Program-made: the position numbers and the translations under genes
Source: an uncultured Candidatus Berkelbacteria bacterium
GTDB lineage: Bacteria > Patescibacteriota > UBA1384 > 2-12-FULL-50-11
Direction of reading: 5' to 3'
Length of the DNA: 42,717 nt
Assembly (NCBI GenBank): GCA_903839975.1
Contig: CAIMEH010000023.1
Coordinates: 1-42,717 of the forward strand
Part shown: positions 23,630-32,694 of the stretch, piece by piece
Layout: every line of letters begins with the position of its first letter
Position numbering within the stretch: position 1 is the first letter of the stretch
Notes under the pieces: generated by a model
Database searches by the model: none
Told to the model about the DNA's origin: nothing
The model's input: only the letters and a program-made list of their open reading frames with translations

Positions 23630-24817
23630 ATGGAAATTACTCACAAACACCTCCCAAATAGTCGTATGCAATACACCGCCGAGCTCTCGGCGCTAGAAGT
23701 TGACGAATATTACGCTCGCGCACTTTCAGCATTAGCCAAAGAAATTAAAATTTCTGGTTTTCGTCCCGGTAAAGCTCCAGCCAATTTGGTTCGCGATAAT
23801 ATCAAAACAGAAGCACTGCGCGAAGAAGCTTATACATTGGCTGTTCAAGGAACTTGGTCGGGAATTATAAAAGATTTAGAACATGGACCAATCCAGGATC
23901 CCGAGGTTGGCGTAGCTGATTTTATCGAAAACAAACCGGCTAAGATTGAGTTTGAATTCGATATTCGCCCAGAAGTTACTTTAAAAAATGTCGACAAGAT
24001 TAAAATAAATGACATTAAAAAAGATCCAATCGACGATGCGCAGATTGACGATGTTCTTAATACTTTGCGCAAAGCTCATGCTAAAACCGTTATTACCTTG
24101 GATAAATCTAAAAAAGGCGATAAAGTCGAGGTCGATTTTGTCGGTAGCCTTAAGGGCGTAACTAAAGACAAACTTACCAGCAAACACTTCCCGGTCGTGA
24201 TCGGTGAAGATTCCGTTATTCCTGGTTTTGCCGAAGAGCTTATAGGTTTGAAGAAAAACGACATCAAAAAGTTCAGCTTAGATTTTCCAAAAGATCATTT
24301 CGATAAAGAATTAGCCGGGCAGAAAATAGATTTTGATGTGACGGTTGAAGAAGTTTATAACGTAGAGCTTCCTGAAATCGATGACAAACTAGCCCATAGT
24401 TTCGGTCACGACAAAGTTGAGCAGCTAAAAGCCGCTGTCAAAGAGGACTTGGAACATCGCGCCGAGGAGGAAAAATTCTATCAGTACAAAGCCTCGTGGT
24501 TGGCTGAGTTCGAGAAGTGCGTCAAAACCGAACTGCCAATAAGTCTAGTCGAAGCCGAAGTTGAGCGTGCCAAAGGATCGTGGGAAGAATTTTTGGAGCG
24601 TCGTAACCTGAAAGCCGACGAATGGCTGGCTCGCCAGAAGACAACTTTGGAAGAAATGGAAAAGGACTGGAAAAAGGCCGCCACCGCTTCCGTCACCATC
24701 GGCCTTGGTTTGGCTAAATTAGCCACAGAGAAGAATAAGAAGCTGGAAACTAACGAAGAGTATCAACAGTTCTTGGACGACCTGGTAAAAACCACAATTA
24801 CAAAGTCCAAAAATTAA
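23630..24817 (+). CDS. tig: Trigger factor chaperone
   Basis: Trigger factor binds uL23 at the ribosomal exit tunnel and shields nascent chains. The ribosome-binding signature GFRPGKAP is at about residue 43. An FKBP-type domain follows (about 155-240, with GDKVEVDFVGSLKG and a PGFAEELIGLKK strand), then a helical C-terminal domain. The 395 residues are somewhat below the E. coli 432. It is followed by a YggT-like gene and clpP; tig-clpP is a common pairing. Confidence 0.95.
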   Translation: MEITHKHLPNSRMQYTAELSALEVDEYYARALSALAKEIKISGFRPGKAPANLVRDNIKTEALREEAYTLAVQGTWSGIIKDLEHGPIQDPEVGVADFIENKPAKIEFEFDIRPEVTLKNVDKIKINDIKKDPIDDAQIDDVLNTLRKAHAKTVITLDKSKKGDKVEVDFVGSLKGVTKDKLTSKHFPVVIGEDSVIPGFAEELIGLKKNDIKKFSLDFPKDHFDKELAGQKIDFDVTVEEVYNVELPEIDDKLAHSFGHDKVEQLKAAVKEDLEHRAEEEKFYQYKASWLAEFEKCVKTELPISLVEAEVERAKGSWEEFLERRNLKADEWLARQKTTLEEMEKDWKKAATASVTIGLGLAKLATEKNKKLETNEEYQQFLDDLVKTTITKSKN

Positions 24818-24828
24818 GTTAGGTTAGT

Positions 24829-24834
24829 TATTAA
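24829..24834 (+). promoter_or_regulatory. -10-like box TATTAA of the YggT-like gene
   Basis: TATTAA, CTAACT, ATG at 24841. It sits in an AT-rich inverted repeat (GTTAGTTATTAACTAAC). Confidence 0.45.
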
Positions 24835-24840
24835 CTAACT

Positions 24841-25203
24841 ATGGCAGCGATTAAATCTTTTGAAGGGCGTTTTTTCGTCAACCAAGCACAGAGAGCACAG
24901 CTTGAGGAGAAGTCCGATGCGTTTGTGGCGAAGCAGATTGTCGATTATATTCTGGCGGTGGTTGAAGTCTTGCTGGCCTTTAGATTCATTTTGGAGATAT
25001 TCAAGGTGGGGCAGTACTCGTTCATGGGCTTTATCTATTCATTGACCAATCCGCTGATGATGCCTTTTACTAGCGCCTTTAATCAGACTGCGACATCTGG
25101 GATTTGGGTTAGCTTGATTGCTGCTGCGGTTTACTCATTGGTAGCTTGGGGGATAATCAGGATGATAAAGGGCTACGCCAGTAAAACCTTCGATAGATTT
25201 TAG
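24841..25203 (+). CDS. YggT-family-like membrane protein
   Basis: This 120-residue protein has a charged N-terminus (1-28), then two to three membrane helices. The motif FIYSLTNPLMMPFTSAF between helices resembles the loop of YggT-family proteins (LT-P-hydrophobic-P), which are linked to envelope or osmotic homeostasis. The C-terminal helix ends in IRMIKGYASKTFDRF. Assignment rests on helix pattern and the loop motif. It lies between tig and clpP but probably has its own start. Confidence 0.65.
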   Translation: MAAIKSFEGRFFVNQAQRAQLEEKSDAFVAKQIVDYILAVVEVLLAFRFILEIFKVGQYSFMGFIYSLTNPLMMPFTSAFNQTATSGIWVSLIAAAVYSLVAWGIIRMIKGYASKTFDRF

Positions 25204-25218
25204 TTAGCTTCTTTTACG

Positions 25219-25247
25219 TTGACATAATGTAAAGGGCGCTTTACACT
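25219..25247 (+). promoter_or_regulatory. Promoter and operator of clpP
   Basis: TTGACA (25219-25224), 17-base spacer, TACACT (25242-25247), six bases, ATG at 25254. An inverted repeat TGTAAAG-GGCG-CTTTACA (25228-25245) fills the spacer and overlaps the -10, the place where a repressor would block the polymerase. Confidence 0.75.
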
Positions 25248-25253
25248 CTTGAT

Positions 25254-25850
25254 ATGAATACTGAAGTTAAAAATCAGATACTGATTCCTATGGTTATTGA
25301 AAAAACCTCATATGGCGAGAGATCATATGATATTTACTCACGTCTACTGAAAGACCGAATTATTTTCTTGGGCGGTGGAATCGACGACAACGTAGCCAAT
25401 CTAGTTATGGCGCAGTTATTATTCCTGGAATCAGAGAATGACACCAAAGACATTCAGATGTATATCAACAGCCCCGGCGGCTCCGTCTCGGCTGGTTTGG
25501 CGATCTACGACACCATGAATCACGTTAAGCCAAACGTCTCCACGATTTGTATGGGTATGGCCGCATCAATGGGCGCATTTCTGCTAGCTGGAGGCGAGAA
25601 GGGCAAGCGTTTCGCGCTACCAAATTCCCGCATTATGCTTCACCAGGTTGCTGGTGGTACCGAAGGTCAGGCAACTGACATCGAGATTGAGGCCAAAGAA
25701 ATCCTTCGAATCAAGAAATTGATGAACGAGATTTTGGCCAAGAATACTGGTCAGAAGTTTGATAAAGTTGATCGCGATACTGAACGTAACTTTTGGTTCA
25801 GCCCAACTGAAGCTAAGGACTATGGCATTATAGATAAAGTCCTGGGATAA
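25254..25850 (+). CDS. clpP: ATP-dependent Clp protease proteolytic subunit
   Basis: ClpP forms the barrel-shaped protease used by ClpX or ClpC. The triad is visible: Ser105 in GMAASMG, His130 in RIMLHQ, and an Asp in the DRDTERNFW segment (about 175). [16 protein letters not shown] is the classic N-terminal signature. Length 198 is normal. It has the strongest leaderless promoter in the window, with an operator-like palindrome, so it is probably regulated. No clpX follows; the rRNA promoter is next. Confidence 0.97.
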   Translation: MNTEVKNQILIPMVIEKTSYGERSYDIYSRLLKDRIIFLGGGIDDNVANLVMAQLLFLESENDTKDIQMYINSPGGSVSAGLAIYDTMNHVKPNVSTICMGMAASMGAFLLAGGEKGKRFALPNSRIMLHQVAGGTEGQATDIEIEAKEILRIKKLMNEILAKNTGQKFDKVDRDTERNFWFSPTEAKDYGIIDKVLG

Positions 25851-25865
25851 GTAGTATTTCAGTGC

Positions 25866-25895
25866 TTGACTTGTATAGGAAAAAACTGGTAGTAT
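25866..25895 (+). promoter_or_regulatory. 16S rRNA promoter
   Basis: TTGACT (25866-25871), 18-base spacer, TAGTAT (25890-25895), about 450 bases upstream of mature 16S. Confidence 0.65.
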
Positions 25896-25902
25896 TACAG
25901 AG

Positions 25903-26341
25903 TACTTTTGTCGCCTTAATAACAAGGCTCTCTTTCTTCGACCCCAAATTAAAGAAAGAGATGTAAGTCCATCGTTTACCAATCACGATGGCAGCAATGT
26001 TATCGTTCATAACGATAACGAAAAGCCGCGAATATTTCGCGGTTGTAAGAATGTCAGTTAATTATGAGTCTGTAAAACTTACTCGGGAGACGCAAGTCGA
26101 ACGTTTAAGTCAAAACACATACCCATTTCGGTTAAACGAGATGGTGAACATAAATTTCGCTGGAAGCGGAAGTTATTGCTTCTCTCCTCGTTAGGCTTAC
26201 GAGTTCTAACGACGAACAGTGCTGCGCACTGCGAAGCAATGATGACCGGTAATCTCTGCGCAAGTAGAGTGAGAGTTTGACGACGAGAATATTTCAACTG
26301 AAATATTCGAGGCGCAAACCTCAGAAAAATTTCAACGAAAT
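25903..26341 (+). other. Highly structured pre-16S leader
   Basis: No gene is present. Perfect stems follow one another: 25930-25938/25952-25960, 25970-25975/25985-25990, 25999-26007/26011-26019, 26026-26032/26036-26042, and 26287-26296/26299-26308. Further stems are 26309-26312/26319-26322 and 26325-26333/26337-26345, which touches the mature 5' end. These may be processing or assembly signals. Confidence 0.75.
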
Positions 26342-27795
<1,454 letters not shown>

Positions 27796-27796
<1 letters not shown>

Positions 27797-27840
27797 CTAG
27801 AGGAACTAGTCTGTATTAGGTTCGCCTAATGCTTTCTAGA
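27796..27840 (+). other. 16S trailer hairpin
   Basis: TCTAGA at both ends (27796-27801, 27835-27840) encloses ATTAGG-TTCG-CCTAAT (27815-27830), a probable 3' processing stem. Confidence 0.6.
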
Positions 27841-27950
27841 ATCGACAATGTCTGGTTTATCCAGAGATTGAGTTGGCTAGCTACTAAGCTAGCAAAAACA
27901 AACAGCAATGTTTGAAAATTGTTCTTACAACCGCGAAGTATTTGGGAAAC

Positions 27951-27981
27951 AAAAAAGACACCTGTTTGAGGTGTCTTTTTT
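27951..27981. terminator. Bidirectional terminator between 16S and tRNA-Ile
   Basis: AAAAAAGACACCT...AGGTGTCTTTTTT forms a 13-bp stem with T runs on both strands. It ends the 16S unit and the converging tRNA-Ile unit, so 23S cannot share the 16S transcript. Confidence 0.9.
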
Positions 27982-27989
27982 GTATTCTG

Positions 27990-28063
27990 TGCGAGTACCT
28001 GGACTCGAACCAGGGACCTCGTCATTATCAGTGACGCGCTCTAACCAGCTGAGCTATACTCGC
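27990..28063 (-). tRNA. tRNA-Ile (anticodon GAT)
   Basis: Seven-base acceptor stem GCGAGTA/TACTCGC, D loop AGCTGGTTAGA, anticodon stem CGTCA/TGACG with loop CTGATAA, and TTCGAGT T-loop. CCA is not encoded. It faces the 16S gene; in many bacteria this tRNA sits in the 16S-23S spacer in the same direction. Confidence 0.96.
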
Positions 28064-28168
28064 ATAATTTTAAGGACTATTACTCATATATTTTACAGGA
28101 AAATATCGTTATCTTCCAGACTGACGTTAGCTTTTTACTCTCATATCTCGTACAATAGTTGGTAGCAA

Positions 28169-28756
28169 ATGGTTGAAGATGTAACTTCTGAAGCGCCGCA
28201 ATTATCGCGAGAAAATCTTATTAAGATAGGGGCTTTTATCTTGCTCTTCACTATTTTTGTCGTGGGAGTTTCAGCGTTAATGACTCACTACTTCAGCCCT
28301 GGGAATCAAGAGTTTGTAAAAAGATTTGTTCATAGTCGCAATGAGGCGATGTGGATCTATTTTATTTATGTCACCATCGCATGCGTAATTGTGCCGCTCC
28401 CAACCTTGCCAGCTGATGTAATCTTCCTGAAACTGGCTAATCCTGTTGCGGTTATCGGTTTAAGATTATTGGCAGATATTGCAGGTTCGAGTATCGACTT
28501 TTTCTTGGCCAGGAAATACGGCCGCCCACTTCTAAGGCGTTGGTTCTCGGATAAAAATTATAAGTTTATCGAAAGAGCTTCTGAACATGTTACTTGGCAG
28601 CAATATTTTATAGTTGCCATGATTCCATTGTTTAACACAGAGCTTCTGGCTTACGCCGGTGGTATCAGCAAGCTAAAATTTCGCCAGGTTATCGGCTCAT
28701 TAATACTAGCTGTCGGTTACCGCTTGGTTTTTGTCTATTTAGTGCTTAAGATTTAA
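28169..28756 (+). CDS. VTT-domain (DedA/TVP38-like) membrane protein
   Basis: This 195-residue protein has about five hydrophobic segments. The VTT core shows PLPTLPADVIFLKLANP, then SSIDFFLARKYGRPLLRRWF, then a re-entrant IPLFNTELLAYAGGISKLKF. The family acts as lipid scramblases or flippases in membrane homeostasis. TACAAT lies twelve bases before the ATG, giving a very short leader without a Shine-Dalgarno sequence. murB follows three bases after the stop, so they may be co-transcribed. Confidence 0.85.
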   Translation: MVEDVTSEAPQLSRENLIKIGAFILLFTIFVVGVSALMTHYFSPGNQEFVKRFVHSRNEAMWIYFIYVTIACVIVPLPTLPADVIFLKLANPVAVIGLRLLADIAGSSIDFFLARKYGRPLLRRWFSDKNYKFIERASEHVTWQQYFIVAMIPLFNTELLAYAGGISKLKFRQVIGSLILAVGYRLVFVYLVLKI

Positions 28757-28759
28757 TTA

Positions 28760-29692
28760 ATGCTACAAATACGGGACAACGTCCCGCTTGCCCCGCTTAC
28801 CACCTTTAAGGTCGGTGGCCCTGCTAAGAAATATGTTTGTGTTAGCACGGTTGAAGAACTTCAGGAAGCCTTAGCTTTGGCCAAAAAAGGCGGCTGGAAA
28901 TTCTTTATTCTTGGTGGTGGCAGTAATCTAATTGTTTCGAGTAAGGGTTTTGATGGCTTGGTCATTCACTTAAATATTTCAACAATTATTACAGCTAATC
29001 GAAAAATTATTGCTGGAGCTGGAGCAGTATTAGCAGATGTTGTGAAGGTTGCCATAGAAGAAGGGTTCTCTGGTCTTGAGTGGGCCGGTGGGTTACCAGG
29101 TACTTTCGGCGGCGCCATTCGCGGCAACGCTGGGGCTTTTGGTGGCGAGATGAAAGATAATATCGAGTCGGTAAGTTCTATCGATCCTGACACTGGCGAA
29201 CTTTCTACATATTCGAATGCGGCGTGCAATTTTGAGTACCGCGGCAGTCGCTTCAAGAAAAATGAAGGCGAAATAATTGTTACTGGCACGATTAAATTGA
29301 GTAAAGGGAATCCGGAAACTATTAAAGCAGGAGTTGATAGTCATATTGAGTACAGGCACAAAAATCACCCGATGGAGTTCCCATGCGCAGGCTCGGTTTT
29401 TAAAAATGTTCCAATCGAGGATTTTCCCAGGGAGTACCTAAAACCATTCGAGACTTTTATTAAAAACGATCCATTTCCAATTATTCCCGTTGCAAGAATT
29501 ATTTTAGCGGCCGGTCTATCTGGAACCAAACAGGGCGGTGCCGAACTTAGCACTAAGCACTGCAATTTTATTATTAATAAAGATAAAGCTAAACCAGAAG
29601 ATATTACTGCATTAATCCGCCAAATCCGTCAGGCTGTTATGAAAAAATACGGCATTGAGCTGGAGATTGAACAAGAATTAGTTGGGTTTTAG
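28760..29692 (+). CDS. murB: UDP-N-acetylenolpyruvoylglucosamine reductase
   Basis: MurB makes UDP-MurNAc with NADPH and FAD. The FAD-binding motifs FILGGGSNLIVS (about residue 50) and GLPGTFGGAIRGNAGAFGGE (about 110-130), the catalytic Ser in CAGSVFKN, and the closing Glu region GIELEIEQE are present. Length 310 with a short third domain suggests type II MurB. It indicates peptidoglycan synthesis. Its last codons form the left arm of an inverted-repeat element. Confidence 0.96.
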   Translation: MLQIRDNVPLAPLTTFKVGGPAKKYVCVSTVEELQEALALAKKGGWKFFILGGGSNLIVSSKGFDGLVIHLNISTIITANRKIIAGAGAVLADVVKVAIEEGFSGLEWAGGLPGTFGGAIRGNAGAFGGEMKDNIESVSSIDPDTGELSTYSNAACNFEYRGSRFKKNEGEIIVTGTIKLSKGNPETIKAGVDSHIEYRHKNHPMEFPCAGSVFKNVPIEDFPREYLKPFETFIKNDPFPIIPVARIILAAGLSGTKQGGAELSTKHCNFIINKDKAKPEDITALIRQIRQAVMKKYGIELEIEQELVGF

Positions 29693-29832
29693 ACAAATCT
29701 ATTTCCTTGCGACACGCAGTTAATTTTTCCGGCGAAAATTACTGCTCTTACTCGGCTATTCTACGGCCTATCGGTAGACCGAGCTAGAATAGCCTCCGTA
29801 CGGTCGCAAAGAAACATATTTATCTAAAACCC
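29684..29832. repeat. 149-bp inverted-repeat element after murB
   Basis: The two ends are 30-bp inverted repeats (29684-29713 and 29803-29832) matching at 26 of 30 positions. Inside are two more stems: GCAGTTAATTTTT/AAAATTACTGC (about 29716-29745) and GGCTATTCTA/TAGAATAGCC (about 29754-29794). There is no open frame. It resembles a MITE or a multi-hairpin RNA. The left end includes the murB stop codon. Confidence 0.75.
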
Positions 29833-29867
29833 TTGTAGGGAGAGGGAAGTTATGGATTAATGGAATT

Positions 29868-30386
29868 ATGTTAGTTGTTCCGCATTTAATTTTTGGGGCG
29901 GCCTTGGGGCAAGCGGTTAACGATTTGCCTGGTGCAACGGTATTAGCTTTTGGTTTGGGCGTTGCCTCTCATTATTTTCTAGATTCATTGCCGCACTGGG
30001 AGAGATTAGTTGGTTACAAAGGTTCGGATTTCGATCCTGCCCGGCCTGCTAGTGAGTGGCCAAGAGGGTATTTAATTCATGCGACTATCGACGTGATTCT
30101 TGCAGCGTTATTATTGGTTTATTTAATGTGGCGAGTGCCTCACGGGCAATTTTACCAAAATCCTGTTTTTTGGGGCGCTTTAGGCGCAGTTCTGCCAGAT
30201 TTGCTTGATAATGTGCCATTCTGGAGCGGCAAAATTGCCAATTGGCCAATTTTCAAGCAAGAGCGATATATCCACAGATATTTCCATATTACCGATGAAT
30301 CACAGCAACACATGCCAAAATATTTGGGCCTAGTCACTCAGATAGCAGTCTTTCTTTTCGGCGCCTGGATAATTTTAATGTCTTAA
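29868..30386 (+). CDS. Membrane protein, possible metal-dependent hydrolase-like
   Basis: The 172 residues have four hydrophobic segments. Conserved-looking histidines and aspartates (HYFLDSLPHWE near residue 36, PDLLDN near 109, HRYFHITDESQQH near 137) sit at membrane edges, a pattern seen in YdjM/DUF457-type membrane hydrolases. I see no exact signature, so the function stays open. The next gene begins right after the stop. Confidence 0.6.
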   Translation: MLVVPHLIFGAALGQAVNDLPGATVLAFGLGVASHYFLDSLPHWERLVGYKGSDFDPARPASEWPRGYLIHATIDVILAALLLVYLMWRVPHGQFYQNPVFWGALGAVLPDLLDNVPFWSGKIANWPIFKQERYIHRYFHITDESQQHMPKYLGLVTQIAVFLFGAWIILMS

Positions 30387-30590
30387 ATGGGATTTTTTGC
30401 TCGATTATTTATAAGTATTCTAATGTTTGGCGGCGGAGTGGTTTCTGTAAAATATAGCTACCAGATTGTGCAGATGTTCGGCCATGCCGACCTAGCCGAG
30501 AAATACCTCGGTACCGCCGGCACTTACACTATGTGGAAGCTGCTCGGAATCGCCCTGATGATTGGCGCCATTTGGTACTTGTTTAGCTAA
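30387..30590 (+). CDS. Small membrane protein, unrecognised
   Basis: This 67-residue protein has two hydrophobic segments (about 4-24 and 48-66) joined by a short loop with a few charges. The ATG follows the previous stop directly, so translation is coupled to the gene at 29868. No family is recognised. Confidence 0.65.
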   Translation: MGFFARLFISILMFGGGVVSVKYSYQIVQMFGHADLAEKYLGTAGTYTMWKLLGIALMIGAIWYLFS

Positions 30591-30603
30591 TTTTTCGGTT
30601 TTT

Positions 30604-30649
30604 GTTCGTGATTGACGAACACTCCTTCACTGTTAGTATGACGACAGTG
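30604..30649 (+). promoter_or_regulatory. Promoter with two operator-like palindromes
   Basis: TTGACG (30612-30617), 16-base spacer, TAGTAT (30634-30639). One inverted repeat, TGTTCGT-N5-ACGAACA (about 30604-30622), covers the -35. A second, CACTGT-N10-ACAGTG (30628-30649), covers the -10. The gene below has an AGGAGG Shine-Dalgarno sequence. Confidence 0.6.
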
Positions 30650-30681
30650 CTCGTTGCACATAATTTACAGGAGGAAGGTCT

Positions 30682-31323
30682 TTGAAAAGAACTGATGGTA
30701 GAAAATTGGTGATGTCGAGAGATGGTATTGAAATGTCGATGGAGATATTCAAAACCAACGATCAATCACTTAATCCTTATATGAAGAAGATAATCAACGA
30801 CTACGAGACAATCTTCAAAATCGTTGAAGGGCATAGAGCTCAAGGACACAGAATTGTTGCCACTATCGGCAGCTGGGACGGAGTCCACGAAGGACAGTTC
30901 CGCTATTTGTTGAAGGCATCACAACTTGGAGATTTCTTAGTTGTTGGTGTCGACTCCGATCGTTCAATCAAGCTCTACAAGACAGCAGACTGGCGGCCAG
31001 TTAGGAATCAGGAGCGACGCTCAGAACTGGTGGCTTATCCGGAATACGTCGACGTTGTTACTTTGGTGGATGACGTTGATGATGCCGGTATCTGGCAGTT
31101 GGGTCTGCTTAAGCTTATTAGGCCAGATACGTACGTAGCCGTCACCGACAGCTATCCGAAAGGACAGCTTGAAGAGATTGCGAAGATCTGCGGTGAGCTT
31201 GTCGTGTTAGAGCCACAGAGCATCGGCATCTCCTCAACAAAGGAGGTTGAAGAAGTGCTCTTGAAGCGTTTGGATAAGGGCTACAGGCTAATGGTTGAAG
31301 ACATTAAGGCGGGGAAGATATGA
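30682..31323 (+). CDS. Cytidylyltransferase-like nucleotidyltransferase
   Basis: This is a 213-residue HxGH-superfamily nucleotidyltransferase. GSWDGVHEGQ (residues 63-72) stands for the usual G-x-F-D-x-x-H-x-G-H, with Gln at the last His. VVGVDSDRS and the distal ISSTKEV (ISSTxxR-like) complete the fold. Relatives activate sugars, glycerol phosphate or cofactors with CTP or ATP. A 50-residue N-terminal extension is unusual. It starts at a TTG with AGGAGG upstream and overlaps the deaminase gene by ATGA, so the two proteins probably share a pathway. The Gln may alter or abolish catalysis. Confidence 0.8.
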   Translation: MKRTDGRKLVMSRDGIEMSMEIFKTNDQSLNPYMKKIINDYETIFKIVEGHRAQGHRIVATIGSWDGVHEGQFRYLLKASQLGDFLVVGVDSDRSIKLYKTADWRPVRNQERRSELVAYPEYVDVVTLVDDVDDAGIWQLGLLKLIRPDTYVAVTDSYPKGQLEEIAKICGELVVLEPQSIGISSTKEVEEVLLKRLDKGYRLMVEDIKAGKI

Positions 31324-32186
31324 GCAACCAAATTGTCATCGCTTACTTTCCAGTGTTCCATGGCGGCGTTCGAGACTTCATTCGGCGAACTTGTCAGAAT
31401 CCAGGCACCAGGCTGATGCTGGTTGACGAAGGTCTGGCTAAACAGTTGAGTGGGATCGACGAGCCCTATATGGTCTCAGCTTGGGATATGGCCAGAGGTC
31501 TTGGAAAGCTACTTTCTATGGACGATCTTGACGTGAGAGTTCTCGACATGACCAACCTAAGGCTACTGCCGAATTGGGATCTTGTCGTGGCCCAAAGTCG
31601 CGTTTGCCGATTGTTAGTTGAAAAATACTTAAGCAACTGGCAAGTGACTTTTGACTCTGCGTTTGTCCATTGGGATCACGACAACGTAATGGCCGAGAGC
31701 ACGTTCCCGACCGATAGGGTGGTGACCCTTGACGAGTTTGTTACCGGGATCGTTGAACGAGCCTACGCCGAAGCGGCTAAATCCCCGTGCTATTGGCGAC
31801 AAGTTGGTGCCGTAGCTTACCGAGACGGGAAAATATTGGGGGCTGCAGATGCTTACAATACCTACTGTCCGACAGACGATACTGGTTACGCCGAAGGTGA
31901 CGTTAGAACCTATGTTGAGGCTGGAACGAAGAGCGAAATTTGCAATTCAATCCATGCTGAAGCGAAACTGACGGCGATCGTTGCGAAAAACGGTGACAAT
32001 CTTGTCGGTGCCTCCGTCTATGTAACTTGCGCTCCTTGTATTGGTTGCGCTCAACTCTTAATTGAGCACGGCGTCAAACAAATCGCCTTCAGTACTGGTG
32101 GCGCCTACGTTGGCGTCGATCGGCTACTTAAGGATGCTGGCGTTGAAACTGTCAAGGTACAACTACCAGACGACTACTTTGTCTAA
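31320..32186 (+). CDS. dCMP deaminase-like protein with extra N-terminal domain
   Basis: The C-terminal half is a zinc cytidine/deoxycytidylate deaminase domain: H212-A-E214 (zinc ligand and proton shuttle) and C237-A-P-C240 (zinc ligands), plus a long dCMP-deaminase-style insert before HAE. It would convert dCMP to dUMP for ThyA. Residues 1-140 form a separate domain I cannot name. A YFPVFHGGVRDF start is vaguely like a nucleotidyltransferase HxG loop. It overlaps the nucleotidyltransferase gene by four bases and ends at a strong terminator. Confidence 0.88.
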   Translation: MSNQIVIAYFPVFHGGVRDFIRRTCQNPGTRLMLVDEGLAKQLSGIDEPYMVSAWDMARGLGKLLSMDDLDVRVLDMTNLRLLPNWDLVVAQSRVCRLLVEKYLSNWQVTFDSAFVHWDHDNVMAESTFPTDRVVTLDEFVTGIVERAYAEAAKSPCYWRQVGAVAYRDGKILGAADAYNTYCPTDDTGYAEGDVRTYVEAGTKSEICNSIHAEAKLTAIVAKNGDNLVGASVYVTCAPCIGCAQLLIEHGVKQIAFSTGGAYVGVDRLLKDAGVETVKVQLPDDYFV

Positions 32187-32198
32187 ACTTTACAAAAA

Positions 32199-32230
32199 CC
32201 CCCAGGCTTGCGCCTAGGGGGATTTTTTTT
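32199..32230 (+). terminator. Terminator after the deaminase gene
   Basis: CCCCCAGGC, TTGC loop, GCCTAGGGGG, then eight T. It separates the converging thyA operon. Confidence 0.92.
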
Positions 32231-32238
32231 GGCTATTA

Positions 32239-32694
32239 CTAGCCGATGGGGAAGTAGTAAGGTATTGCCCTACCTGTTTCTTTGTCGATCTTAGGGACGA
32301 TCATTGGCCAGTGGATGTGTTTGCAGGTAGCACCGGTACGCTTAGTGTTGCCACTTCGTAGGGTTAGCCCAAAACCATCCAAATTAAATTCTTCGGTTGC
32401 CCAAGTGACAAGCCGATGAATTGCCTCATAATCACCTAAGGTGAGCTGAAACTGATTTTCAATGTGCCGGGTCGGGAGGATTAACCAGTAATGTTCGACA
32501 TTTTCCGGAATCTCGAATCTCTCAGTGATGATCCATTCGTGATCAGTGCCTTCGCAAGCTCTTGCCAGAATTGGTTTGGGATGAACACTGAGTGTGCACA
32601 GCCCACACTCTTCATCCGCAAGCTTGCTAAGCATAGTCTCGTACTGTTTATCGCCCCGGGTATAGTGTGGGTCGTGATGAATAGGCTCGGTCAT
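32239..32694 (-). CDS. HIT-like nucleotide hydrolase or phosphorylase
   Basis: A HIT-type motif KHIHWPMIVP (about residue 130 of 151) resembles His-x-His-x-x, though the third His of the canonical triad is not present. An N-terminal CGLCTL pair and the LPTRHIENQFQLT segment also fit the family. HIT proteins hydrolyse or transfer nucleotides. The ATG at 32694 overlaps the folA stop (ATGA), which I prefer to an ATG eight codons upstream. It is third in the thyA-folA operon, suggesting a role in nucleotide salvage or clean-up. Confidence 0.75.
   Translation of the reverse strand: MTEPIHHDPHYTRGDKQYETMLSKLADEECGLCTLSVHPKPILARACEGTDHEWIITERFEIPENVEHYWLILPTRHIENQFQLTLGDYEAIHRLVTWATEEFNLDGFGLTLRSGNTKRTGATCKHIHWPMIVPKIDKETGRAIPYYFPIG

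Noticed and set aside
29868-30386. Zinc phospholipase C or a true YdjM hydrolase
   Set aside because: Histidines are suggestively placed but the family signatures are not complete, so only a general membrane-protein call is made.
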